Source of the DNA: Blastocystis sp. Blastoise
Lineage: Eukaryota; Sar; Bigyra; Opalinata; Blastocystidae
Assembly (NCBI GenBank): GCA_039096225.1
Contig: JBBPEB010000013.1
Span: 1,721,501-1,785,500 of the forward strand
DNA: 64,000 bases
Reading direction: 5' to 3'
Below, one piece after another: positions 14,701 through 26,209 of the stretch; the stretch's first letter is position 1, and each line of letters begins with the position of its first letter. Below the pieces are notes generated by a model that was given only the letters and a program-made list of their open reading frames with translations, searched no databases and was not told the origin of the DNA. Made by a program: the position numbers and the translations under genes.

Positions 14701-17102
14701 ACTAGAAGATAACTATGCTTTTCTTAAAGATATTAGTCAATCTATTGATTCTTTTTCACTTCAAGATATATATAATAATAAGAAGAATATATGTCCATTC
14801 GTATCACATGAATATATTATACAATTACTTCTTTGTATTCAATGTGACCCTATATATACACTTCATAATTATGTATATATATATATATTGTATTCTTTAT
14901 GAATATATTACATATTTTTTATTACATTAAATATTTTGTTATTTATAGATATATTATATATATTATTATTCAATGAATGTAATTATATATGTTTATTTAT
15001 AGTATATTCCAAAGAATAAAGGATCAGTGATGTTTCTAGCATATAAATGTAATAGTTCGGATATAATAGAAACCAATTATAGCATATTAAATGATGACGC
15101 TCATACACCCTCTCTTCCTAATGTAATATATATATATATATTATTATTATTATTATTATATTATTATTTTTATTATTGTTTTATTTTTTATATAGATTAC
15201 ATTCACCATATATATATAGATATATATATATAGTATTATCATTTTTTCTCAACTAAAAATACACTTGAACCAAATGAAAATGAAAAGATAAAAATGTATA
15301 AATATAATAAAAAAATATAGTCTATTCTTATTACTATAGTTGTAATATAATTAATGAAATCAAATCTGGTGAAGATCAACATATATATAATATTTATATA
15401 TTTGCATTACTTTATTTTAATCATAATTGTTTCTACAAAGTATATATATATTATATATATTATATATATTATATATAGTCATTCTTCTATAATAATCCAG
15501 ATACTATATATATACTTCCATCAAATTATATTTCTGTGTATTTACCTATTGTATCTTTTTATTATTATTATTATATATATAGTCATTATGTCAATTCTCG
15601 CTACTATTCATCTTATTTACTTTATTATTATCATTATATAAACTCAAATAAAACTATTAATGATATTATTATAAGTGAATTTCTCCATTTAATTTATTGC
15701 TCGATTCGAAGTATATTTATAATTATATAAATATACATATATATATATATATTAGATGCAACTATTGTTTATGAAGAAATATGGATTAATCAAGATATAA
15801 ATAATGTATATATTAAGAATTATTATATATATTATTATAACTCTATTTTTTCTTTATTATATATATTATTTTTTAGTATTTAACAAAATTATTTCAACAA
15901 GAAATGACTCCCAATATTCAGCATTATTCAGCTATAATTCAGTTATTATTAAAAAAACATAAACTCTTTTCTCAGTATTATTTATAAATATATATATATA
16001 TTATGTGTTATACGTATATATAGATTAGATAAAGAACATGAATTAAATGAAAAAGTATTTATATATATATTTATATATATATTAATATAGAATGATTCTC
16101 TTTTTTTACAAAAAACTGACTCAGAATCTATTCAAGGTATTATATATATATACACATATTATATATATATATATATATATATAGATGACTGTATATGTTC
16201 ATTATGTAATAAGAAAGGAGGTCTGTTTGTTATTCCTGTTTATATAAATAACCATAATCAACAAGGTATATATATATATTTATAATATTATATGTAATAC
16301 CATTCTATAGAAACAAATATATTTCAACAAATAGTAAAAAATCATATTCAAAACTTATGTATATATATATATATATATATATTATAATATTTATTTTTTT
16401 ATGTTTAATTTACATATATTATTATATAGGTGACTTGACAACATCTATATACACATCAATTTATACTTTATATAATAGTATATATTATTGTTATCACAAT
16501 TTTGTTGCAGGTGGTAAGTTCATTGATTTTTCAACACAAGTATATATATATATATATATATTTACTTTATATTCTATATTATTTATTAAATATATACATT
16601 TGTTTAGTATATATTATATATTTCATATTATATATAGAGTTGTAATCATCCTATTCATTATAAATGTCTTTTAAAAGTATATTTACGAAAAGGAGTTTCA
16701 ATGGTAAATATATATTATTATTCTTATTATATTTATTATATTATATATTATTATAAGCATTATATATACTTATAATTATTATATATATTACTATATATAT
16801 ATAACTAAAGGATTTTACTACTTCTTGTCCTATATGTGGATGTATATCTAACTTTATGATTCCAATATTTAATAAAGATAGTATATATATATAATATATT
16901 AAACTACTTTATATGTATAAATATGTTAAAGAATTATATCATTATATTAACTATTTATATATATATTATTCAATAATTATACCATAAAAACTAAACTTTA
17001 TTTCTATAGTGTTTTATCATTCAACAACTGAGATTCAAGAAAAAGAAGAGTTAATATATAATAAATATAAACATACTTTTGACGTATATATATTTGAATA
17101 TA

Positions 17103-17133
<31 letters not shown>

Positions 17134-17583
17134 TTAGGATATTAAAAATAGCCATTGGTCATTTTATGGTGTCACTTGCTCTGTATATATAAATTATAAA
17201 TAAGTTATTCTATGTATATATATATATAGAATAATTCAAAAGATATTGATATATATTATCATATGCTTCTTTCTTGTTTTATGCAGAGTAATGTTTTATC
17301 CAAAAATAAACTTTATGTATATTTGTATTTTTTATTTTATTTTATTTATTTTTTATTATATTTATTTATTTATTTATCTTTTTATATATCTTTTTAGATT
17401 TCAACGTTATATGACTTATTTTCGCAATCAATTACTTCAATTGAATTTAATACACGATGTATATATATATGAATAAAACAAAATATATATATATATATAT
17501 AGTAACAACAATAACAAAGAATCAGCAATATTTATTATTATATATACGAAACTTTATGTTTATTTTTCTGAGAATTTATGGAC

Positions 17584-17619
<36 letters not shown>

Positions 17620-20600
17620 TTAGTATAATAATAATACATTGAATAACTAATTTATATCATATAATCTATATATATATATATCTACAATAATATTATATAT
17701 ATAGAGTAGTTACCTTCCATCTCATACTCTTTATCAAACTTCATTTTTACATTTTTATGTATATGATACAAATAGATATACTATTATTAATGGTATAAAT
17801 GATATTGGTAGTACATATAAAGATATGCCTATAACTCAATATCCAGTAAGACATTTTTATACTATTTTAGATTATAAATATACACTTCATTTAAGACTAA
17901 TTGGGAATTTATTAGATTATTATTATTTATGGAATGATAAAACATTATATAATAGAATGAAAGAGAAAGAGAATATTCAGAGAGATCGAGAATTATTATA
18001 TGTTGATGAAAATGAAGTTGCGTTTAAATATATTAATATACCTATAGATGATTATTATGAAGAAGAATATCAACAATATATCCAAGATATGAAGAATAGT
18101 AAAGATATATATTCAGAATATATCAATGAATTATTTGAAATAGGGTATTTTCCATTGTTTTATAAAGATTATAAACCTTCTATTTTTAATAATTATGATT
18201 ATGGATATATATTTGAAAGATATAGATTTAGGTATATATATATACTTCATTGTAGAAATACTATATTAGAACCTGCCCTTCTAAATAATATACGTATTCC
18301 TTATAATGATTTTGATAGTATATATTCACCTTCCTTAGAAATATCTTCTTCAGAAATCGAAAATTATAAATTATCTCATTATATTATAGATGTTGATATA
18401 CAGTCGAGACTGAAAGATGCTGAAATGATGTTTAGATTGAGAGAAAATAATCGAAAAATAGCTTATATAATTATTATTTATTTAATGGAAGAATTATATA
18501 TATATTATGAAGATATATTATGCTATCATAAACAAAGTAATATTCGATATATTTATTTTCTTATAGCTAATATATTCTATATATTACCTGAACGTCCTGA
18601 TGTTTCTTCACTTCCTTATACTATTCCCCGTGAATATACACGATTATATTCTTTATATAAAAAGCCATTAGGATATTATGAAATTATTAAATATTGTTAT
18701 ATTATGGAGGATTTATTATTATTTAAACCATTATTAACTCAAATGACACAAAATTATATGTCTATTTTTTCACAAGAATCTCTCATATCATTGCTTATCA
18801 ATCATTCGAATCATTCCTTTATAAATAATGAAGATAGTATACATAATAAATTATTAAATACAAATAATATTTCCTTTTCTTTTTATTCTTATAGAAATAT
18901 GATGAATATTATGAATACTCCTTCTTTTTCTAATCATAATCCCTATATTGCTTCTTCTATTCATTCAATTCTTTCTTCTTCATTTATAGATATTACAAGT
19001 GAAAATTATTATTATTTTATTTATTTCTATTTAATCATTCTTATTAATATAGAAACTTGTAAATTTACAATTCTCAATGAGCCAGAATATCGTTATAATC
19101 CTGATTATCCAGTTATTTGGAATAAGGAAAAACATGTGAAATCTTCTGATAACAATATAATCTTAAGTAATGAAGAAACCCCATCTAAATCTCATCATAA
19201 TGTATTGAGTAGCATTTCATCACTTTTTAATACACAAAGTTCTTTAAATAATTCTTTCTTTAACGAATTACAATCGTTATTCTTACAACAAGTTCCAAAA
19301 GTATTTACAAAAGAATATATAGAACACTATAAAACACAATTAAGTCCATTTATTCAAATAAGTACGTGTACTGATTTTTTTACAAAAGTGAAACAATTTA
19401 AAGAGAATCAGATATCATCAGACATTTCTCATTATAAACAGCCATTGAATTATTCTTCTATAGAAATATCTTCTGAAAGCATTATTTATTATATGCAGTT
19501 ATTTTTTGAATTATATGGAATAAATAATAATTCTTTAAGTATTTATGAACTTTTATATCAATTATTTACTTCTGAAATCTCTATAAAACAATTATTCATA
19601 TCTTGTTCAATAGATCCATGTATATATATAGTATTATATCATTATTTTTTTTAATGCTTATTTATTTCTTTATATCATTATATGTTTTTATTATTTAATT
19701 AATTATGGTTAATATAATATTAAGAATGTTTATTATATTGTCTAGATATTTCTTTAGATTAATTTACTCTAATTCTCTTCTATCATTTTGTATATATCAT
19801 TATTTATAATCATAAACACCCCAATAAATATAATAATTTATATTATTTTCAATATATATTCTCTATAGTATTTGTGGATTACTTATATACATTAATTGGT
19901 TTTCTTCATAGTTATCAAGAATGTTTTCCTTCTTCAATTCATGCCATTTCTCATTATTCTTTAACATCATTTTCTTCATTAAATGTCTATGATACTCCAT
20001 CCACATATACAGACACAGTAAAACAAGCTAAAATAGTTAATAAATGCTTAGTTAATTATTTAAAAGATTGTTATAGAATGAATCAACCATTTTTATCGAG
20101 TAAAAATTTATATACTTTAGCTCGAAATTCACTTATTATTAAACCTAGAAACATAGCTAAAGAATTCATTGATTATTTATTCTGTCATTTCCCACTTGGA
20201 AATAATGAAGGTAACTCTATTATTTATTTAATATGATTATTTAATGTATATATATATATAGAAATGACTATTTTATTATATAAGCATTTCAAAGAATTAT
20301 ATCCACTTATATATATAAATAATAAATTAATGATTTTATTACAACTAATGATTTTTATTCGATATACGCCATGGTGTATATAGATATTTATTTATTTATT
20401 TATTTATTTATATAATTTATTTATTTTATTATTTTTAGTAAGAATATTTTTTAAGCGAATTCGTCAAAATACAACAAGTAATATATATATATAATAGTCA
20501 CATTATATATAATATATATAGTTGATAAAGATATATCCTATTTCTTTAATTATGCAAAGAAATGGGAAATACGTGATGTATATGTATATGAAGAAATTCC

Positions 20601-22012
20601 ATTTGAAACAGAAGTTACTCACATGATAATACAAAAAGGAGTATGATTAGAATAAATATGTTTATTTTATTGATTATTTATTGAATACTATATATATATA
20701 TATAGATTGAATATACAGTTGAACAATTATCAATTCCTTTCTTGAGAACATTATGTATATATATACATCCATTATTATTTATATATCTTTTATTTAGACT
20801 TATTAAATATTATTCTTTCTCCTTCCTTTTCTCCCTCTATGGATATTTCTATTCCTACCTCCTTCTCTTCTTTATATACATCCTTATCTCTTTCTTCTTC
20901 TCCTTCTCTTTCATCTCTTGTTGAAAGAGACCATTGTGAATATATTATTGAAGAAATTATCAGTGTCATCAACTTTGATGTACTTGAGTATTTATTATAT
21001 TATATTATATTATATTATACACCATTATATACCATTATATATTATTTATTATATACTATTATATCATGTTTAACACCTATATATTTGTTCTATAGTATGT
21101 ATAGTATTCCTGATTATTTCTTTATCCTTAATTTTGATCTAGAATTCAAAGAACATGAATACCCTTTATTAAAACAATTTGTATTATATAATATAATATA
21201 TATATAGTTTTTATTTATTGATTATATATATTATCCTATATAGTTCTATTTAACAGATAAAGAAATCAAAGATATTTCGTTTGAATTTACATGTACTCTG
21301 TGTAATCATAAAAACTATAAAGAAATTTGTGTCTGTGTTGTTTGTGGAAAAAGTGTATATAATTATAATATAATTATATTTATTCTTCATATTTTTTTAT
21401 TGCTTAAAAATAATGTCATCATTGATTGTCAACTATTATGATTTTTAATATATATCCATATCTTATTATATACATTACAATTAATATATATATTCATTTT
21501 AGATATGTTTCTCTATACCAGGCAAACAGGAGTGTATGAAACAATATTTAAATGATAATAATAACTCTTGTCATTGCAGAATTTTTTATCAATTATATAC
21601 AGGAACTATATACTACATTGGAAGAGAGAATTGGTATATAATCATGGGAAACATGTATATATTATATTCTATTATATTATATTATAGTATATTATAGTAT
21701 ATTATATTATATTATATTATATTATATATATTATATTATATTATATATATTATATTATATTTAAAGTATTATAATATATTATATTTAAAGTATTATTTTT
21801 CTATACATAGTTCTATATTTCATGCTTTATATATTAAACATATATATAGTCATGATTTACTTCATTCATTACTATTGAAAGATATTAATATAAAGAATAA
21901 AAGTGAATTAGAATTAAAAGAATTAGCCATTCAAGAAATAACTACTTTATTAAATAGAAATGATATCTGTTTACAAGAGAAATATACGAAGAAAATGTAT
22001 ATGTTAACATAA
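11744..22012 (+). CDS. UBR-box / RING E3 ubiquitin ligase (UBR1-like, N-recognin type)
   Basis: Multi-exon gene. Exon 1 (11744-11830, start MNVTDNYTYESM) joins at 11874. A UBR box follows: the Cys/His series CSYNIY, CTTCNL, CEKCW, then after a 44-nt intron (12063-12106) GHEFSRFICDVNQMYCDCG and GFCENH. This zinc fold binds destabilising N-terminal residues. A RING-type finger is spread over exons at about 16184-16265 (CICSLCNKKGG), 16637-16678 (CNHPIHYKC) and 16808-16880 (CPICG). A long exon (about 17710-19620) encodes the middle, and another runs from about 19870 to 20210. C-terminal exons (about 21250-22012) encode CTLCNHKNYKEICVCVVCG and a cap matching the UBR1 C-terminal zinc domain. The order UBR box - RING - C-terminal zinc cap is that of UBR1/UBR2, cytosolic/nuclear ligases of the Arg/N-degron pathway. 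A ClpS-like domain was not identified. More than 25 introns, nearly all TA-bounded. Middle exon limits are uncertain. Confidence 0.82.
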
Positions 22013-22555
22013 TTTATCTTCTTTATTTCATATACTAATTTTTATATATTCTTTTTTATTCTGTGTTTTTTTTATTAATTTCAATTTATAATTTTTTTTA
22101 ACTTTTCTCTATATATATAAAGAATATCCATTATTTATACTAAATTATCATTTTCTATTTTCACATAATAACTATTTTCATATTCAAAAGAATTGTCATT
22201 TTTTTTATAATTGAATCAGTTTTGTAATATTCATTCAAGAACACAAATAATACTTATATACATAATAAAACAATAGGTTTTATGAAATTATAGTAATAAT
22301 AACATATGTGTTATTATTAATAATAGATATATGTAGTAATAAGAAATGTAGTAAGATAGGCATAATTTCAAAATACATATATATAAAAGAAAATAAAGAA
22401 AAAACATGAATGAATAATGATAAGCAAAACATACTTTATTAAAACACGATAAAGAATGTTGAGAAAAATAATTTTTGAACATTTTAGTATATCATAATAA
22501 TGACTATAATAATAAATATGATAAACACTTAAAGTATTTCTATAATATATATTTA
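22013..22555. other. Convergent 3' intergenic region
   Basis: AT-rich spacer between the stop codons of the convergent ubiquitin-ligase and glycosyltransferase-like genes. No gene or RNA is seen. Confidence 0.5.
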
Positions 22556-24249
22556 TTAGAATATATATTTCTTTGAGATATTATATGCTCTTTGAAACAT
22601 AACAGAAGGTTCATTTTGATGACGTTTTCCGTCCATATGTACATTAATCCAAGGTTTACGATTAGCTATACATGCATTTTGTATTCTATAATGATGTACT
22701 AGCCAAGTTAAACTTGCTTGATCTTGACGATGATTATAAAAATTACTTCCTTCTGGAGAATGACAATGTATATCAAAAGAACATTCTCTCCATAATGGAG
22801 CTATATAATTCCTTATAATAGTATTATTCCAATTTAATCCTGTTACCCCACTACTACAAGGACTTTGTTTATATATATTCAGTATCATTAAAATGAAACC
22901 ATTCTATAGTTTTATTATGTGTATATTGTTTTATAGTACCTCCAGATAATCTACTTTTAAAACCATATTTATAAAGTTCTGAAGTCATATTAAAAAATCC
23001 ATCAATAATTTCATCTCCTGCATCTAGCCACCATCCTTTTCCTTCTGTTTCTTCTAATATATCTACTTGTATAATAGCTTTTGCTGCCATAATTTCAACA
23101 CGTTGACCTTTTTTCATCCAATTATTCATCGATTTCCAATCAACTTTACGATAAAATGAAGGTAAATTAATATTATAAGACTTTCGAATAGTATCAATAA
23201 ATAAAAATATATTCATTAAATGATGCACTTCATCTACAGTTAATCCAAAATCAATAAATATTATAGGAATATCCAAACGTTGTTCAATAATAGAATATAT
23301 TAAATTAATATTTGGTTGAAAATGATTACTTGAAGAACCAGTTATTATATATATATCTTCTTTACCAAATGTATATTTAGGTAATTTTGTAGTTAATACG
23401 CATGAAGGAAATGTTTTTGGAGGAAATTGAACATATTCTATATATATATATATTGTTTATAGAAAGTAATATTAAGTGGAATAATAATAAAACATAATAC
23501 ATTAGTAATATTAACATAAATGATAATAAATAACAATATAATTCATTTAAAAATAATAAGTGGAATAATAATTATTATTATCATATATACTCATTTTTTC
23601 ATTTTGATAGCCTGCGAAATGTAATTTATTATAATCGACAGGTGTTTTTGCTAATATACAATCATTACAAAAGGAATATGTATAGTTTTTATTCTTTTTA
23701 CTTTCTACTTGAGATATAATGTCGTTCATTACATTGATCTCAATATTGACCCTTCTCTTTAAATAAATCAAGAATCCTATATAAAATATATATCATAATG
23801 ACAAATGAAATGTGAATAATTAGATATTTAAATGAAAGTATTGTAGTATCACATACTCTTTTTTGATGAACTAACATAATACTCATTGTTTTCTGCATTT
23901 ACCATAGTTTCTATTCCATTATTCGTAATCACAATTGCATGATTTTGATTATCTAGATGAGTTCAGGTATATAGATGCAAAATTATGAATACTTACTGTC
24001 ACTAACATAGTTTAAAAGTTCATTTGGATAAATATGAAAAACAGAACAAAAAGTCATTACAAAAGTTGGCATGGGTATGTTGCCACCATAATTAGCTAAA
24101 TATTATTCATTAGATTATTATAATACGATATAGATTGTAAATATAATCGAAAACAATTGATAACGAAATGTACTAATGGATAGCAGGACTAAAAACACTG
24201 TTGAAGCAATCCCAATAGATATAACCATAAGGCTTTTGACGGACATCAT
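22556..24249 (-). CDS. Type II membrane protein, DUF1647-like glycosyltransferase-like, possible frame break
   Basis: Starts at the tandem ATGs at 24249/24246 with a signal anchor LMVISIGIASTVFLVLLSI, the usual topology of Golgi glycosyltransferases. Exons at about 24249-24175, 24105-24002, 23957-23858, 23778-23562 and 23443-22556 join in frame. The last exon contains VPIIFIDFG-like sequence (DIPIIFIDFGLTVDEV), GKGWWLDAGDEIIDGF, then CSSGVTGLNWNN and NFYNHRQDQASLTWL. The [WL]LDAGDE plus CSSG plus HRQDQAALT set resembles the DUF1647 family, probable glycosyltransferases of unknown specificity. Between WFHFNDTEY and KQSPCSSG the frame shifts at a TA run near 22871-22885. This can be read either as a 37-nt intron (GTTTCATTTT...AAACAAAG) or as gain or loss of one TA unit. 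Stop at 22556. Confidence 0.65.
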
Positions 24250-24578
24250 AATAAATGTATTCCAAATATAAACAAAGATGAAAAAATGAACTCAAAACCT
24301 TTTTAAACTGACATAATCAAGGTTCTATAAAAAGACTCTGCTGGGGTTCAAATTTCCTGCAAGAGTTAGTTTTAAGGGTACTTCTGGCGGCTCTAGGCGT
24401 AGGATAAAAACGTTCTGGGGAAGAGTCTATACCCTGAGAGCCCATGGCGAACCCAGGTCCAAATGAAATACTCGAAAGAAAAAAATGAAAAATTTTTTTA
24501 AAAAAGAAATAAAAACACAATCATATCTATGGGGATTCATAATTCAGTAGTCAAATATCCAAAATTCCCAGAGATATA
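24250..24578. other. Intergenic spacer with a GC-rich island
   Basis: Sits between the start of the minus-strand glycosyltransferase-like gene and the Tc1 element. About 24318-24470 is markedly richer in G+C than its surroundings (runs such as CTGGCGGCTCTAGGCGTAGG). A 67-codon minus-strand frame crosses it but looks unlike a protein. Its nature is unknown. Confidence 0.5.
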
Positions 24579-24603
24579 CAATCAGTGCCAAAACCTGACA
24601 ACC
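24579..24603 (+). repeat. Left terminal inverted repeat of the Tc1 element
   Basis: 25 bp, exact reverse complement of 25980-26004, preceded by TA. Confidence 0.97.
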
Positions 24604-24807
24604 CTTATCGTTTTCAATAGTTACGGGGAATTTTTTGACGCGGTTTTTTTTGTTTGAATTGTAATAACATGTAGAATATATTCTAGAAATTTCTAGAATA
24701 TATAATTAGTGGTTTTGGAAAAACAGAAATTTTAATTGGAACACAATTACTCTGAGACCTTTTTTAACCCTTTAAAAATAGTTTTATTCTTTAAAAATAA
24801 GTTGTGT

Positions 24808-25821
24808 ATGGGTAAATACGTCGTTATAACTGAAAGAGAGTTTAGAAAGATGATAAGAGACGGGTACACGGATGAACAGATTGCCATTCATTTTCATTGT
24901 TCGCTTAGAACTGTTGCCCGTAGAAGGTCCCAATACAATATGTCCAAGTCAACTAAGAAAGGTGGAAGACCACAAGTTTTAACTCCTTCTAATTTACGAG
25001 AAATCAATAATATTGTCCCAAAAAGCTCTGAGAACTCTAGCGTTTTATTGGATATCTTCCAAAAGAAAACCGGTACTCATGTCTCAAAAAGGTCCTTTAT
25101 TAGAGGACTCCATGCTGTTGGTTACGTCGCCAAAAAGAAGCTTCATAAACCACTCATATCGGAGAAAAATAGAAAAGTCCGATTGGATTGGTGTTTAAAA
25201 TACCGAAATATGCCAATAAGTTTCTGGGAAAACGTCCTCTGGTCTGACGAGTGTTCTATTAGAACACATCAATCAACCTTTCAAGAATACTATTGGAAGA
25301 AACCTGGTTCTCCAAATAAGCCGTCAGAAATCATTCCAACCATGAAAAACGATGGAAAATCGATTATGATTTGGGGATGTATGACGCAACATGGTGCTGG
25401 TCAAATGGAGGTCCTTGATGGTCATGTGACATCATTAAAGTATGGAGAAACTCTTGGTCGAACTCTTCCGTCAACCGTGGAAAAATTGCAAATTGACCCC
25501 AAAACTATGGTATTCCAACAGGATAATGCTCCTATTCACAAGTCAAAAAAGATGAATAGTTTCTTTAAAACTGCTCAACTTACAGTGATTGATTGGCCTC
25601 CACAGTCCCCAGACCTTAATCCCATTGAACATCTTTGGGTCTATATTAAAAGAAGATTACAAAGAAATTCCCATTGCGGATATACTTTGAGTCAACTAAA
25701 GGTCGAAGTTGACAAGATATGGAGGTCAATACCTGTAAATGTATGTGAAAGGCTTGTTTTATCAATGCCGAAAAGAATTGAGGCAGTAATAGCCAATAAT
25801 GGTGGATTTACAAGATATTAA
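24808..25821 (+). CDS. Tc1-family transposase
   Basis: 337 codons from the MGKYVVIT start; an ATG at 24736 is in frame but adds a non-homologous leader, so 24808 is preferred. The N-terminus has a helix-turn-helix (REFRKMIRDGYTDEQIAIHF, then SLRTVARRR) for terminal-repeat binding and a second DNA-binding region ending at the GGRP motif. The catalytic triad is intact: D in NVLWSDECS, D in VFQQDNAPIHKS, and E in SPDLNPIEHLW, with 34 residues between the last two, hence DD34E as in Tc1. No introns, frameshifts or stops, so it could be active. Cut-and-paste transposition at TA targets is known for the family. There is no transposase-like sequence elsewhere in the window to judge copy number. Confidence 0.96.
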   Translation: MGKYVVITEREFRKMIRDGYTDEQIAIHFHCSLRTVARRRSQYNMSKSTKKGGRPQVLTPSNLREINNIVPKSSENSSVLLDIFQKKTGTHVSKRSFIRGLHAVGYVAKKKLHKPLISEKNRKVRLDWCLKYRNMPISFWENVLWSDECSIRTHQSTFQEYYWKKPGSPNKPSEIIPTMKNDGKSIMIWGCMTQHGAGQMEVLDGHVTSLKYGETLGRTLPSTVEKLQIDPKTMVFQQDNAPIHKSKKMNSFFKTAQLTVIDWPPQSPDLNPIEHLWVYIKRRLQRNSHCGYTLSQLKVEVDKIWRSIPVNVCERLVLSMPKRIEAVIANNGGFTRY

Positions 25822-25979
25822 TATTTGTGTTTCAATTCAAAAAAATGGTTTTTTAAATTTTTTTCCATGACGCTTATTTGTTTTGTTTCCCTGTTTTAAT
25901 AGTCAATACAACCTTTGATGACAAATGACTTAATAAAAAAAAAACAAAGAAAAACTCGCCAGTTTAAAAAAAAAACCGA

Positions 25980-26004
25980 GGTTGTCAGGTTTTGGCACTG
26001 ATTG
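25980..26004 (-). repeat. Right terminal inverted repeat of the Tc1 element
   Basis: 25 bp, exact reverse complement of the left repeat, followed by TA at 26005-26006. Confidence 0.97.
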
Positions 26005-26209
26005 TAATAAGAAAGACAGCTAAAAACACAAAACTATTGATAATCCTGATTATTTTTGAGTCACATTTTGATGAGGCAAAAAATGATACAAATAAAAAAG
26101 AACATTTTTTAATCAATTATTTTCGTCATCATCAAAGATCTAAATCCGTATATTTTAATGTTTTCTGATAAGTTCGAGAATGAAATCTTATTTTTAGATA
26201 CTACTAACT

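Larger units (their letters stand above)
24579..26004 (+). mobile_element. Complete Tc1/mariner-superfamily transposon (DD34E)
   Basis: A 1426-bp element with perfect 25-bp terminal inverted repeats at 24579-24603 and 25980-26004 (outer end CAATCAGTGCCAAAACC). It is flanked by TA on both sides (24577-24578 and 26005-26006), the target-site duplication expected of this superfamily. The single transposase frame is uninterrupted. Composition is more GC-rich than the neighbouring genes, consistent with recent arrival. It landed in the divergent promoter region between the glycosyltransferase-like gene and the M16 protease gene. Confidence 0.96.

Noticed and set aside
24345-24380. tRNA-like T-arm (GGGGTTCAAATTTCC) in the GC-rich island
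   Set aside because: The stem does not pair properly and no acceptor, D or anticodon arm surrounds it.
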